This document shows positions 28,596 through 39,468 of a stretch of DNA of 64,000 nucleotides, in pieces. This stretch comes from Planctomycetaceae bacterium (GTDB lineage: Bacteria > Planctomycetota > Planctomycetia > Planctomycetales > Planctomycetaceae), in assembly GCA_020850695.1 (NCBI GenBank), contig JADZEF010000110.1, positions 20,306 to 84,305 of the forward strand, given 5' to 3'. The notes beneath the pieces are model-generated. The model was not told the DNA's origin. It was given only the letters and a program-made list of their open reading frames with translations, and did not search any database. The number at the start of each line of letters is the position of its first letter. Within the stretch, counting starts at the first letter, position 1. The translations under genes and the position numbers were made by a program.

Positions 28596-28700
28596 GAGAG
28601 CATTCGCGTTCCCCCTCGCGTCTCTACACAGAAACTGCGCAATTCCTGCAACCGAAACTGACTACGCCCCTGTTTCTTTGACCAAAAGTGCGACGCGTGC

Positions 28701-31700
28701 TTACTGCGGCGTCGAGTCCAGCGGGACGGCCGACTTCCTGGCGGTCGAAGGGAGATTGGCCGAAGGGAGCGGAGCGTCGGTGGGGCGGACCTCGAAGCCG
28801 TGGCTGGTCCCCAGGAAATCGATCCCGATGGTCTTGTCGGCGAGGCTGACGCGGAAGCGGTGCGGCACGAGGCTTGAGGTAAACTTCTCTTCGAAGATCT
28901 TCTGGCCGTTGCGGGCGTCAATCAGGTTGACCGTCATGAACTGCCCGACCATTCCCGCGCCCACTCCCTGGGGAGAGTACGAATAGGCGGCGAAGGTGAG
29001 AACGGGAAGGTCCTCGGGCTGGGACATGTCGAAGGACTGCCCTTCGACGCGGGCCGCCCACAGCGCCTTCCCCGTGTGGCGGTCGAATGCCCAGACAGGA
29101 CCGTTCGCCGTTTGCGGGCGGGACCACTGGTTGCCGGTGAACTGGTTTCTCCGGATCGCTCCAGGGGTTGGAGCATTGGTGATCAGGACGTACCGATCGG
29201 CCGAACGGACGACGCCGATGCTTTCGAGCGGCTCGATGCGTCCCACGTCCGCGTCAATCCGCGGCGAGCCGTCGAGCGCGCCCAGGACGACGAAGCGGCC
29301 GGAAGGATCGAGGAGCGCGATCTCCGAGGCGTCGATGAGACTGGTGCGGGCTTCCCCTTTGAACTCGTGCGACCAGACGCGATCGCCCGTCAGCGGATCA
29401 ATCGCGAAGAGTTCGCCCCCTTCCCCGCCGCGCCGTTCCCAGGCCACGATGCGGCGGCCGTCCATCAGCAGTCGATTGGATGCGAGCGGAATCGCCTTCG
29501 AACCGGCGGGCTCTCCGTCGAGGGTGCGGAAGGCGCTGACCTGATTCGAATTGGGAGCCACCACGAAAATGTAATCGCGGTCGCCGAAGACTTCGCTGCC
29601 GCGGGGCGCGTTGCGGCGTTCCCAGAGGATGTCTCCGGTCAGCGGGTCGGCGGCGACGAGCTTCGCCCCCGTCTGATAGCAGAGGTAATCTCCGGTGATG
29701 GAGCCAAGCGATCCGATCGGCCGGCCCATGTTGTCGCTCAGCCGCTGCCGGACCATCCCCCCCGCAACGAAGCTGTCGATGCGGGTCTGCGCTCCGTCGC
29801 TCAGATCCCGCATCCAGAGGTCTTGCGGAGTGGCCCCGGAGGCCAGTCCGTCGAGGACCGCCAACGCGCTTCCGACACGGATGGCGAAAAGGTGCCCGCA
29901 CATGCGGGCCGAAGTATCGTTGATGTTCTGCACCCCGCGCAACGGGTTGTTGGAATTCTTCCCGTCCCGGATTGAATCGAGCGTCCGAGTCCATCGTTCC
30001 TGGCCGTTTCCATCCTTGGCGCGCAGGCCCAGCCGGGAATTGTCGATGACGAACCGCCAGCGGTCATAGGCGCTGCGCGGTCCCTGAACGTCGACCGGAA
30101 ACTCGTATTGAATGTTGCCGGTCGCGGGACGGCGCGGCTTCGCTTCGAGCTTTCGATCGGGCCAGATGGACGAGGCGGCGAACAATTGCAGCACGGTGTC
30201 GTCGGACTTCCATTCTTCGGCCAGCGTGGCCCCGGTCTTGCCGTGGAGGCATTTCACGTCGGCGAACCGCCGCGAGAGTTCGACGACGAGCGGCGGCAGC
30301 AACGCGGTCCGCTCGCGGTCGTAGTAGAGCTGAGCCAGTCGTTGTGTGGCATAGCCGGCCGTCTCCGCATCCGCCGACTCGCGCATTCGCGTCAGCAGCA
30401 ATTCGAGAGCCAGCGAGTCCTTCGTCGGGTCGAGCGCGTCGCTCAGCCGGCGTCGGACGGAATCGGCGAGAGGGAGGTCGCCGAACACTCCCAGAAATCC
30501 ACGGAAAACCGACGGCTCGTTCTGCTTGAGGATCTCCTCCGCGGTCGCCCGCACCATCTCGTCGTAGGCAGTCCGTTCGGCATCGGTGCTGGCTTCGATG
30601 ATCTCGGCCAGGCGGGCACGAACCCAGCGGTCGGTGCGCACGTTGAGCTCCTCGCTCATCTTTTCCAGCGTGTTCGCGGCCTGCCCGTTTCCCGCCAGCT
30701 TCAGGTACTCGGCGAAAGCCGCCTTCCGCTCGCCCACGCGCAGCAATCCAGCGCCGGTCAGCCGCAGGTAGTCGGCGCGCTGCTGCGGATCGTCGATCAG
30801 CTTTTCGATCTCGGGTCCCAGGTTGCGATGCCCGGCGAAGTCATGACGGAACCTCTCGAGAAGGGCTGCCGCGAGGATGGGCCGGGCGGGGGATTTTGGA
30901 TCGGCCTCGACCGATTTGCGGAGATCCGCCAGCGCCTCGGCTTCCTGGCCGCGATGCAGTCGCAGCTCGCCGCGCAACGCCATGGCGACCGCATCGTTGG
31001 CGTCCTGCTCGAGCGCCTGGGCGATCTGCGCTTCGACATTTTCCAGACCGTCGAGCGCCGTCACCGAATCGATCGTCTGAGAGACGATTGCACCGCGAAC
31101 GGCAATCAAGTTGCCGGGCACGGCGCCGTCCCGTGACTTGGAACGGGCCACCAGTTGTCCGGTTTTGAGGTCGAGCGTCGCGATCTCGCCGGTGGACAGC
31201 GGAATGAGGTAGCGGCTTCCGCAACGCACGCCTCGACCCGAGGGTGTCGGAATGGGGGTCGGGTCGCGCCAGGCCGATTTCCCTTGCGGGACGGTGCCGG
31301 CCGTCGACTTCTCGGGGTCCTTCAGGCGGATGGCTTCGACCTGGTTCCGGCCGACGACAATGACGTTGCCGTCGTGAATTGCAGCGACAGTCAGCGACGT
31401 CCCGCGGGCTCGGCGCCAGATCACCTCGCCGTCGTGAAGCCGCAGGCAATGAATCTCTTCGGAGTCGCGCGGCGTCACGACGACGTGTCCGTCGCCGATG
31501 ACCGGCGTGGAATCGATCCACCGCGATTCGTCATCCTGCGCCCCGATCATCCCCGCGACGCCGCCCATCTGGAAGTTGACGCGCGACCTCGCCCGCGTCA
31601 CCGGCGTATTGACCGTGTACCGCGTTCCCCAGAGCAGCTTTCGCGCGGCCGGGTCGACGCCGACGACGATCCCGGAATCGGTCGGGCACACCAGAATTCC

Positions 31701-33389
31701 GTTCGACATGGCCGGTGAGATGCCGACCATGCGACGACGTCCAACGAGATCGAGGCTCCCTTCGGGAATTCCCAGGCTTTGCGACCACTCCAGAGTTCCC
31801 GTCAGCGCATCGAGCACATGCAGCGAGACTTCCCCGCTGTTTTCTCCAAGGATGTAGAGATGGCCGTCGACGGCGAGCGGCGGGCCGAGGAAGAACGTCC
31901 CGGCGAGCGTCAGTTCCTGCCCTTTTCCCAGTCGTGGGCCGCCGACTTCCCACTGCAGACGCCCCGTGGAAAGCTCGATCGAAATCAGGCGATTGAAATC
32001 GTTCGCGGTCAGCGGATTCGGGATTCCGCGGAAAGCGAACGTCGCCTGCGGGTAGCTGCTGACGAAGCCGACATCCTCGACCGAATAGACGCGGGTCCCA
32101 TCGGTGCTCAGGGTGCCGGCCGTCAGGTCGCGCCAGGCCCGTTGCGTCAGCAGGGTCTGCAAGGGGGGCTGCATCTGACCGTTCTGCACGACGTTGGGCG
32201 TGTCGCTTTCGACCAGGCGTTCGTAGGCGGGGTCGGAAAGAATCGATTCCCACAGGGTGCGTCCCGTCGACAGGTGGACGGCCCGAATGTTGGCGAGCGT
32301 GCGGAACACGACCACGTCGAGAGTCGAGCCCTGGCCTTCGAGACCTTTGGGCATGGAAGGAGGAACGACATCGACGGCCCCCACGGGAACTGCCGCGGGA
32401 ATTGTGAGGAAGCTCGTCCCCTGCTGTCGCGTGCGGATGCCTTCGAGTTCGGCCTGAACCTTCTTCGTCCGATCGTCGTCGGCCGTTTCCTCGCGCGAGA
32501 GTGTGGCCGTGCGCCAGAGCGGGCGCCAGAGCGGCGAGACGTCGGCGGCGGATCCGTTGCGCGACGAGGAACCGCGCGGCAGCATCCAGCCCTCTTCGTC
32601 CATTCCCCGCGACGGACGCGGCGAGGGAACTCGCACGGCCTGATCGAGCCACGCGAGAGCACCGTCGTCGCGGTCAAACCATCCGGTCGTTCGATCGCCC
32701 AGCGCAAAGCGGGCTTGCGGACTGCGCTTCCTGGCTTCGACCAGGACGGCTTTCGCCTTCTCCGACGCTCCCGAATTCCGCCAGGCGATGGCCTGCTTGA
32801 GCGTGAGGGCCGGTTCCCACCGGCCGCGGAATTCGGGCTCAATAGCGTCAAACTGCAGCGCGGCTTGAAGCGGTCGTCCCTGGTCGAGGTGGGCGGACCC
32901 CAGCAGGTAGGCGGCTTCGGCGCCGGGCTCGGTGAGGAAGTATCGCCTGGCCACCTCGGCCAGAACCTCGAAATCCTGATCCGACTTCGCGGTGGCCAGC
33001 AACTGGCGTGCGGCCTCGCCGTACCTCAGTTCGTATTGCCGGCGCTGCTCGCTCGACAGACCGACCAGGACCTTTCGGGCTTCTGCCTTCAGGGTGCTCT
33101 TCAGGTCCTGGTCGACGAAATAGTCTTCCGGCTTGTCGAGGATCCGTTCCTGGAAGAACTCGATGGCGGCGCCGAACTCGGCAGTGCCGAGAGCATCCCG
33201 GGCCCGCGCGAAAGACGCCGCGAGCTTCCGGTTGGTGTCGACCTGAGCGTCGGCCGTTGCCGGCGATTCAGCCGTGGTTGCGGCGCCCCCGAGCGGCAGT
33301 CGGAACTGAGATTCGGTCGTGCCCGGAAGTCCCAAGGTCATCCCGACCGAGAGGACTGCCAGGATCGAATTGCGTGCCTTCAATCCCAT
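28701..33389 (-). CDS. Giant exported PQQ-propeller/TPR protein
   Basis: The 1562-residue product has an N-terminal signal peptide (core ILAVLSVGMTLGLPG). Two PQQ-type beta-propellers with W-containing blades are separated by a helical TPR-like section (about 770-1050). Blade signatures include LSTGRTLWES, LSTGRLQWEV, DALTGTLEWSQSLG and LHDGEVIWRRARG in the first propeller, and DPLTGDILWERR, DPLTGDRVWSHEF and DRHTGKALWAARV in the second. The N-terminal 50-230 part is also TPR-like. Quinone-binding residues cannot be confirmed, so an enzymatic role is not claimed; in such proteins the propellers usually make protein contacts. It is transcribed alone, away from the iron-sulfur carrier gene upstream. 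The start ATG at 33389 is fixed by the signal peptide. Confidence 0.85.
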   Translation of the reverse strand: MGLKARNSILAVLSVGMTLGLPGTTESQFRLPLGGAATTAESPATADAQVDTNRKLAASFARARDALGTAEFGAAIEFFQERILDKPEDYFVDQDLKSTLKAEARKVLVGLSSEQRRQYELRYGEAARQLLATAKSDQDFEVLAEVARRYFLTEPGAEAAYLLGSAHLDQGRPLQAALQFDAIEPEFRGRWEPALTLKQAIAWRNSGASEKAKAVLVEARKRSPQARFALGDRTTGWFDRDDGALAWLDQAVRVPSPRPSRGMDEEGWMLPRGSSSRNGSAADVSPLWRPLWRTATLSREETADDDRTKKVQAELEGIRTRQQGTSFLTIPAAVPVGAVDVVPPSMPKGLEGQGSTLDVVVFRTLANIRAVHLSTGRTLWESILSDPAYERLVESDTPNVVQNGQMQPPLQTLLTQRAWRDLTAGTLSTDGTRVYSVEDVGFVSSYPQATFAFRGIPNPLTANDFNRLISIELSTGRLQWEVGGPRLGKGQELTLAGTFFLGPPLAVDGHLYILGENSGEVSLHVLDALTGTLEWSQSLGIPEGSLDLVGRRRMVGISPAMSNGILVCPTDSGIVVGVDPAARKLLWGTRYTVNTPVTRARSRVNFQMGGVAGMIGAQDDESRWIDSTPVIGDGHVVVTPRDSEEIHCLRLHDGEVIWRRARGTSLTVAAIHDGNVIVVGRNQVEAIRLKDPEKSTAGTVPQGKSAWRDPTPIPTPSGRGVRCGSRYLIPLSTGEIATLDLKTGQLVARSKSRDGAVPGNLIAVRGAIVSQTIDSVTALDGLENVEAQIAQALEQDANDAVAMALRGELRLHRGQEAEALADLRKSVEADPKSPARPILAAALLERFRHDFAGHRNLGPEIEKLIDDPQQRADYLRLTGAGLLRVGERKAAFAEYLKLAGNGQAANTLEKMSEELNVRTDRWVRARLAEIIEASTDAERTAYDEMVRATAEEILKQNEPSVFRGFLGVFGDLPLADSVRRRLSDALDPTKDSLALELLLTRMRESADAETAGYATQRLAQLYYDRERTALLPPLVVELSRRFADVKCLHGKTGATLAEEWKSDDTVLQLFAASSIWPDRKLEAKPRRPATGNIQYEFPVDVQGPRSAYDRWRFVIDNSRLGLRAKDGNGQERWTRTLDSIRDGKNSNNPLRGVQNINDTSARMCGHLFAIRVGSALAVLDGLASGATPQDLWMRDLSDGAQTRIDSFVAGGMVRQRLSDNMGRPIGSLGSITGDYLCYQTGAKLVAADPLTGDILWERRNAPRGSEVFGDRDYIFVVAPNSNQVSAFRTLDGEPAGSKAIPLASNRLLMDGRRIVAWERRGGEGGELFAIDPLTGDRVWSHEFKGEARTSLIDASEIALLDPSGRFVVLGALDGSPRIDADVGRIEPLESIGVVRSADRYVLITNAPTPGAIRRNQFTGNQWSRPQTANGPVWAFDRHTGKALWAARVEGQSFDMSQPEDLPVLTFAAYSYSPQGVGAGMVGQFMTVNLIDARNGQKIFEEKFTSSLVPHRFRVSLADKTIGIDFLGTSHGFEVRPTDAPLPSANLPSTARKSAVPLDSTPQ

Positions 33390-33601
33390 GAGGCGACTCC
33401 TGACTCTCGTGCCGACGCTTCAGACCGGCGAAAAACGGCTCACGGCCGGCGCCATGGATCGTGGATTCATTGTAAGGGTAACTTCGGCGGAAGTGGTCCG
33501 AAAGGTCTGTCCGGCGATGGCGACCATTCGAGAACCCTCGCGTCCGCCTTCCAAGTTCTCGGGCAACAGGCGATCGATGGGCCTTCCTTAATGCGACGCG
33601 A

Positions 33602-33624
33602 CCGGCGATCCAGGGGATCGCCGG
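33602..33624. repeat. Perfect hairpin CCGGCGATCC / GGATCGCCGG
   Basis: Ten-base perfect arms with a 3-base loop lie about 50 bases downstream of the iron-sulfur carrier gene on the minus strand. There is no T tract on either side, so it may only assist transcript ending or stability. Confidence 0.4.
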
Positions 33625-33673
33625 CCGGTCAGCGTCACATCGAATGGGACTCAAGTCTCTTGCTTCAGGCAGA

Positions 33674-34048
33674 TCAAGCGGAGAAGCTGCTGCCGCATCC
33701 GCAACTCTTCACCACATTCGGGTTGTTGAACGTGAAGCCGCGGCGCTCGAGACCTTCGTAGAAGTCGATCACGGTCCCTTCCAGGTACAGGGCACTCTTC
33801 TTATCGACGGCGACCTTCAGGCCGTGTTGCTCGCCCATGTGGTCCTTCGCGGCGTCGAACTTGTCGTCGAAGCCGAGCGAATACTGGAATCCGCTGCAGC
33901 CGCCCGCCGCAATGCCGATGCGCAGAAACGTCGTTTCGGGCATGGCCTGTTCACCCATCACGCGACGGATTTCCTTGACCGCCCCTTCCGTGACGGTGAT
34001 CAGCCAGGCCCCGGCGGCCACAGGCGTGTTTTCGAGAGCGGTGGACAT
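33674..34048 (-). CDS. HesB/IscA-type iron-sulfur cluster carrier
   Basis: The 124-residue product has the family core [20 protein letters not shown] and ends in SCGCGSSF. The three ligand cysteines (one in GGCSGF, two in CGCG) are all present. A-type carriers accept [Fe-S] clusters from the assembly scaffold and pass them to apo-proteins in the cytoplasm. The start at 34048 was chosen because AGGAGA lies 9 bases upstream; an in-frame extension to 34126 has no homology. No isc or suf genes are nearby, and the gene is divergent from dapF. Which A-type subgroup (IscA, SufA or ErpA) it belongs to cannot be told here. Confidence 0.92.
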   Translation of the reverse strand: MSTALENTPVAAGAWLITVTEGAVKEIRRVMGEQAMPETTFLRIGIAAGGCSGFQYSLGFDDKFDAAKDHMGEQHGLKVAVDKKSALYLEGTVIDFYEGLERRGFTFNNPNVVKSCGCGSSFSA

Positions 34049-34375
34049 GACGGAAATTTCTCCTGGTCGGATGGTCGGTTCCGCGAAACAAAGCGAGGCG
34101 GATGCTTCCGGAATTATAGCAGGCAAGAGCCAATGTCACGAGACGGAAGCCGTGATCGACTTTCGGCAAGGCGGCATTGACCCCGCATTCGCACGGCGTT
34201 CGTCTGTCATTATCGGCGGAAGGGGCTGTCTGTCCATTGGAAACACCGTTCCTGCGCGTCCGTATTTCCGCTCTTCCGGCCGTGGGGAGGCGGCTATATC
34301 CTCCTGACAGTAACGGATTTCGGCCAGACCATGGCTTGGCCGACGCACGAACTCTCGCAATTCCCGGGAGGGGGG

Positions 34376-35257
34376 ATGCGCTTTACCAAAATGCACGGAG
34401 CGGGAAACGACTACGTCTACGTCAGCCTGTGGGATGAGTCTCTGCCGGAGGACATCCCCGCCCTGGCACGTCGGGTCAGCCACCGTCACTTCGGCATCGG
34501 AAGCGACGGCCTGATCCTGATCGGCCCGTCGAACATCGCCGACGCACGCATGCAGATGTTCAATGCCGATGGCAGCCCCGGACTCATGTGCGGGAACGGG
34601 TTGCGGTGCGTCGCGCGGTGGCTGCACGACCACCGAGGCTTACACGGGAATCCTCTGCGCATCGAAACGGCGCGGGGAGTGGTCGAGGCGACGCTCGAAT
34701 GGGACGGAACCCGCGTGAAAAGCGTTCGGGTGAATATGGGCCGGCCGGGGCTCGCACCGGCCGACATTCCGGTGATCCTGAACGGCAATGATGCCAGGGA
34801 GCCGCTGGTCGACGTGCCGTTGGAAATCGAGGGACAAGACGTTCGCGTCACGCTGGTCTCGATGGGGAACCCGCACGCGATCGTGTTTGTGGAATCGTGT
34901 GATGAGGGTGAATTGGTCCGGACACTCGGCCCGCGGATCGAACGGCACCCGGCTTTTCCCGATCGAACCAATGTGGAATTCGTTCAAGTGATCAGCCGGT
35001 CCGAGCTTCGTATGCGGGTGTGGGAGCGGGGAGCGGGAGAAACGCTGGCCTGCGGGACCGGGGCCTGCGCGGCCGTCGTCGGCGGGACACTGAGGGGCCT
35101 CCTGGAACGTCGCGCGGCGGTCCATCTCCCCGGGGGAACGCTGGAAATCGAGTGGACCTCTGCCGGAGACGTGCTGATGGCGGGGCCGGCCGTCGAAGTG
35201 TTCCGAGGGGACTTTCCGTTGATGGACGTTGATCCCATGTTGGCGGGAACACTGTGA
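34376..35257 (+). CDS. dapF: Diaminopimelate epimerase
   Basis: The 293-residue product begins MRFTKMHGAGNDYV, the usual DapF start. It has the two catalytic cysteines in MCGNGLRCVAR and ACGTGACAAV, plus the substrate-binding VSMGNPHAIVFVE. DapF converts LL- to meso-diaminopimelate for lysine and peptidoglycan synthesis. The ATG at 34376 is preceded by GGGAGGGGGG; an upstream ATG at 34331 adds 15 unrelated residues. Finding dapF is consistent with peptidoglycan in Planctomycetota. It is followed after 209 bases by a regulator gene that need not be related. Confidence 0.95.
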   Translation: MRFTKMHGAGNDYVYVSLWDESLPEDIPALARRVSHRHFGIGSDGLILIGPSNIADARMQMFNADGSPGLMCGNGLRCVARWLHDHRGLHGNPLRIETARGVVEATLEWDGTRVKSVRVNMGRPGLAPADIPVILNGNDAREPLVDVPLEIEGQDVRVTLVSMGNPHAIVFVESCDEGELVRTLGPRIERHPAFPDRTNVEFVQVISRSELRMRVWERGAGETLACGTGACAAVVGGTLRGLLERRAAVHLPGGTLEIEWTSAGDVLMAGPAVEVFRGDFPLMDVDPMLAGTL

Positions 35258-35466
35258 TCGGTTCCAGACACATCGCGATCACTGGGGACCCATACGTCCA
35301 CAGGACCCAGCGACCGACCCCGTGATGGGCTTCTGCGACCTGGCCGCCGTGGCGCTATTTGACCATCGTCTCACTCGCGGAGGCCCACGGAGTTCGACTG
35401 CTGGAATGACCAGCGTGCGTCGCTCGGACGCTCCGCGATACGATCCTGCGACCAGCGGCGGCGGAC

Positions 35467-36273
35467 GTGGCGACGCGCGGCAGCCGCGATTATGATCGGT
35501 CGAACGAAACGAATTCCGCATTCACTGGTGGGAGAGTTGGGATCGGCTCCAAACCCAAGGCCGGCTCGAAGGCGCGCACGTCCCGGCTGAACGAGACCTA
35601 CGAGTATATTCACGAGAAGCTCATCCGGGGCGAACTCGAACCGGGACGCAAACTCTCGCGCCGGAAGCTGGCGGAGGAGATCGGCGTCAGTTCGGCTCTC
35701 GTGCAGCATGCACTCAATCAACTCGAGAAGATGCGGCTTGTCGAGTGTCGCCCGCAAAGTGGCACCTACGTCCGCCAGTTGTCGGCGGAAGAGTACGACA
35801 ATCTGTGCGATCTCCGCGAACTGATCGAACCCTACGCCGCCGCACGGGCGGCCGCGCGCATCACTCCCGCCCAGATCAAGATCCTCGAAAGCTCATGCCG
35901 GCGGTTCCGCGAGGCCAACGAACCGATTCCCCCGGACACCTCGCCCAGCGAAGTGTGGCGGATCTGGGGCGAACTGATCGATGAGGAGAGGGTCTTTCAC
36001 GGCACGATCCTGAGTGCGGCAGGGAATGACCTACTCACCTCGCTGGTGCAATCACTCGGCGTCCTGGCCCACGTGCGATACGAGATCGCCCAGACGTCTC
36101 TCGCCGAGAATGCCAACCAGATGGCGACCGAAGAGCATCTCGAAATCCTCGAAGCGCTCCGCGCGCACGACGCCGACGCCGCGCGCCGCTGCATGCAGCG
36201 GCATCTTCAGAATGGGCGCGAAAGTTTCAAGAAGCGCCTCGACTCCGCGTCCGATGAGCGAACCGACGCTTAA
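35467..36273 (+). CDS. GntR-family regulator with FCD domain
   Basis: The 268-residue product has an N-terminal winged helix-turn-helix (about 40-105; GRKLSRRKLAEEIGVSSALV followed by HALNQLEKMRLVE). An all-helical FCD ligand domain (about 110-255) follows, including DLRELIEPYAAARAAAR and HLEILEALRAHDADAARR, the pattern of the FadR subgroup. Such regulators sense small organic acids and repress nearby catabolic genes. The start used is a GTG at 35467; the first about 35 residues are basic and poorly conserved, so the true start may be later. A terminator-like hairpin follows. The downstream DHDPS-family and amidohydrolase genes are possible targets, but the DUF1559 pair lies between. Confidence 0.88.
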   Translation: MATRGSRDYDRSNETNSAFTGGRVGIGSKPKAGSKARTSRLNETYEYIHEKLIRGELEPGRKLSRRKLAEEIGVSSALVQHALNQLEKMRLVECRPQSGTYVRQLSAEEYDNLCDLRELIEPYAAARAAARITPAQIKILESSCRRFREANEPIPPDTSPSEVWRIWGELIDEERVFHGTILSAAGNDLLTSLVQSLGVLAHVRYEIAQTSLAENANQMATEEHLEILEALRAHDADAARRCMQRHLQNGRESFKKRLDSASDERTDA

Positions 36274-36717
36274 TCGGTCGGGTTCTCGTGCCTCATGCCG
36301 GCCCAATGGCGCGAAACAAGTCGGCGTTACCGTCATTGGCCGCGACTCACGGCCACGCCTTTTTCGAAAGTGAAATTTAACGCTTGATGCGTTGACCACG
36401 CCCCGATATCGTCATCGACAGATCGCGCTGGATATCCAGTGTGTTCGCCACTGGTTCCGCCGCGTCGGAGTTCTGCGCTCCCGTCCTGGTTCCGGCTTCG
36501 CTGGCTGATCGATTCTCGAAACGGTGCGCTCGCACCCGGCCATTTCTCATTCGCACCCCTCTCGTTCCTTTTCCGGGTCCATCGAGATCGATGGTCGCTG
36601 GTTCGTGGGTTGTTGGCGCGCGGTGATTTCGGCGCGTCGTGACGTCGCGGAGCATTTCCCTCTGCGATGACATCGTTGCCGACAGGTCCTTCGTCTCATT
36701 TCGTCGGGAGAGTCGTC
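36274..36717. other. 444-base intergenic region before the DUF1559 gene
   Basis: Apart from the terminator hairpin at 36337-36365 and a short inverted repeat AACGCTTGATGCGTT near 36379, nothing is recognised. Open frames on both strands are short and overlapping. The promoter of the DUF1559 gene should lie here but no clear boxes stand out. Confidence 0.5.
36337..36365 (+). terminator. Rho-independent terminator after the GntR gene
   Basis: Arms TGGCCG (36337-36342) and CGGCCA (36350-36355) with a 7-base loop are followed by CGCCTTTTTT. It lies 64 bases after the GntR stop. Confidence 0.65.
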
Positions 36718-37680
<963 letters not shown>

Positions 37681-37760
37681 AGTCGATGGCGGCAACCGCC
37701 GCCACACCCTTCGCTGACGTCGTTTCATTTCCACGTCTCTTCTTTTCCACGGGGTTCCCG

Positions 37761-38174
37761 ATGAAGGGTCGCTCTCCGTTCCTCATTGCCCTTGCTGGTT
37801 TATGCCTTGCGGGCTGCAGCAAGTCCGCCGAGCGCAATCTGCCCAAGGCGCCCGTCAGCGGCACCGTCAGCTATTCCAAGCCGCTTCCGCAGGGCGAGGT
37901 CGTCTTCCAGCATTCGTCCGGCGAACTCGTCGTCGCCAAGTTCGGACCAGACGGAAAATACAAGCAGGACGTTCCGATCGGACCGAACAAGGTCATGGTC
38001 CGCTCGCAGACCTCTTCGACTCAGGAGAATCAGCAGCGGGCCGGGATGCAGATGGAGATCTTCACCAATCATGCCCCGCTGAAGTACGCCAACTTCGGAA
38101 CGTCGAATCTCGAATACACCGTCAAGGAAGGCAAGGAAGGGGACAACACGTTCGACGTGAAGATGGTGGACTGA
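37761..38174 (+). CDS. Small lipoprotein paired with the DUF1559 protein
   Basis: The 137-residue product begins with a signal peptide ending in a lipobox, ALAGLCLAGC, so the mature N-terminus should be a lipidated cysteine. The rest is beta-rich, with VSGTVSYSKPLPQGEVVFQH near the N-terminus, a segment common to planctomycete lipoproteins of transthyretin-like fold that follow DUF1559 genes. The start at 37761 is the ATG preceding the leader. Its function is unknown. Confidence 0.85.
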   Translation: MKGRSPFLIALAGLCLAGCSKSAERNLPKAPVSGTVSYSKPLPQGEVVFQHSSGELVVAKFGPDGKYKQDVPIGPNKVMVRSQTSSTQENQQRAGMQMEIFTNHAPLKYANFGTSNLEYTVKEGKEGDNTFDVKMVD

Positions 38175-38276
38175 AGCACGGACGACGCAACAGCCGGTTC
38201 GACCGTCTTCCCTTCGGGAAGGAACGACCGCTCATCTTCTGCACATTCCGACGCCACGCCGAGAGAGGCTTGTCTG

Positions 38277-39206
38277 ATGGCTCGTTTCCCCGCCGCAATC
38301 ATGGCCGGTTGCGTCGTCCCCTGGAGTGAAAAGCACGAACTCCAGGAAGATCTGTTCCGCGATCAGGTCCGCGGCCTGCTGAGGGACGGAACTCAGTATC
38401 TCTACATCTTCGGCACCGCCGGTGAGGGTTACGCCGTCACCGAGCGGCAGTACATGGAGATCGCGCGCGTCTTCACGGACGAGATGCGCCGCGGCGGCGC
38501 CGAACCGATGGTGGGCGTGATCGGTCAGTCGCTCGGGACGATCATCGAGCGCATCGAGAAGGTGCGCGAGCTGGGAGTCCGGCGCTATCAGATTTCGCTA
38601 CCCAACTGGGGGGCGCTGGCCGACAACGAATTGTTCGACTTTTTCCGTGAGACGGTGGGACGATTCGGCGACTGCCAATTCCTGCATTACAACCTGTTGC
38701 GGACCAAGCGGCTCGTCACCGCGCCGGAATACGCCCGGCTGGCCGAGGAGTATCCAAACCTCGTCGCGACCAAGAACAGCACCGACTCGATGGACCGCAT
38801 CGCGGCGCTGCAGAGACAGGTTCCGCAGCTGCAGCACTTCCTGACAGAAACCGGATTCCTGTGGGGTTCGCTCCTCGGAGAGTGCGGGCTGCTGATTTCA
38901 CTCGCTTCGACCAACTGGAAATCGGGGCACGCCTATTTCAATGCGGGACTGCGGAAAGACGTCGAGATGCTCGTCTCCTGCCAGAAGGAGTTGAACGGCA
39001 TTCTCCAGCTGCTGATCGCGGAAGGCGGGGCGGGCGAGCACATCGACGGCACCTACGACAAGATGCTGTGGAAGCTGCACGATCGCCGCTTCCCGCTGCG
39101 GCTGCTGCCGCCCTACCACGGAGCGACCGACGACGGCTTCGAACGCTTCGCCGCACGCCTGGCTGACCACTACCCGCGCTGGGCGCCGCAACAGCCATCG
39201 CACTGA
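38277..39206 (+). CDS. Dihydrodipicolinate synthase-family aldolase/lyase
   Basis: The 309-residue TIM-barrel protein has FGTAGEGYAVT (the GxxGE loop that binds the pyruvyl carboxylate), a tyrosine in HYNLLRTKR and the Schiff-base lysine in LVATKNSTDS. These identify the DHDPS/N-acetylneuraminate lyase superfamily. The YNxPxxT motif of true DapA is altered (YNLLRT), so lysine synthesis is unlikely and a sugar-acid or keto-acid lyase is more probable. The start has GAGAGAGG upstream. An amidohydrolase gene follows after 262 bases, and a GntR/FCD regulator lies 2 kb upstream, suggesting a small catabolic group. Confidence 0.85.
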   Translation: MARFPAAIMAGCVVPWSEKHELQEDLFRDQVRGLLRDGTQYLYIFGTAGEGYAVTERQYMEIARVFTDEMRRGGAEPMVGVIGQSLGTIIERIEKVRELGVRRYQISLPNWGALADNELFDFFRETVGRFGDCQFLHYNLLRTKRLVTAPEYARLAEEYPNLVATKNSTDSMDRIAALQRQVPQLQHFLTETGFLWGSLLGECGLLISLASTNWKSGHAYFNAGLRKDVEMLVSCQKELNGILQLLIAEGGAGEHIDGTYDKMLWKLHDRRFPLRLLPPYHGATDDGFERFAARLADHYPRWAPQQPSH

Positions 39207-39468
39207 GCATGACGGGGCTTTCCGCGCTGGCGAGCGAGCCGCTGCATAACGAGTGAGCGAGTCGTTGCGAGGCATTCCTTTCGCATAGGTTTCGCAGGCC
39301 GAACCAGCGGGTCGACACGTCCTCGTCGAGAAGCCGACGGCCCGAAGCCGGTGACTTCAAGAGACACCGCGTGACGAAGGCGAACAGATGGCTCCGCGAT
39401 AGAATCCGACGTGTGAGCACTTTCCGAATCTCCCCCTTGGGCCAAGGGCTTCCGCCGGGAGCATGATC

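Larger units (their letters stand above)
28206..28700. other. 495-base intergenic region with terminator and palindromic element
   Basis: No gene is supported. The region holds a hairpin terminator candidate (28266-28307) and a large palindromic element (28374-28595), then about 100 bases with nothing recognisable before the stop of the PQQ/TPR gene on the other strand. Confidence 0.6.

Noticed and set aside
38277..39206. DHDPS-family gene as true dapA
   Set aside because: dapF is nearby, but the YNxPxxT motif is altered and a regulator plus unrelated genes separate them, so a biosynthetic role is not supported.
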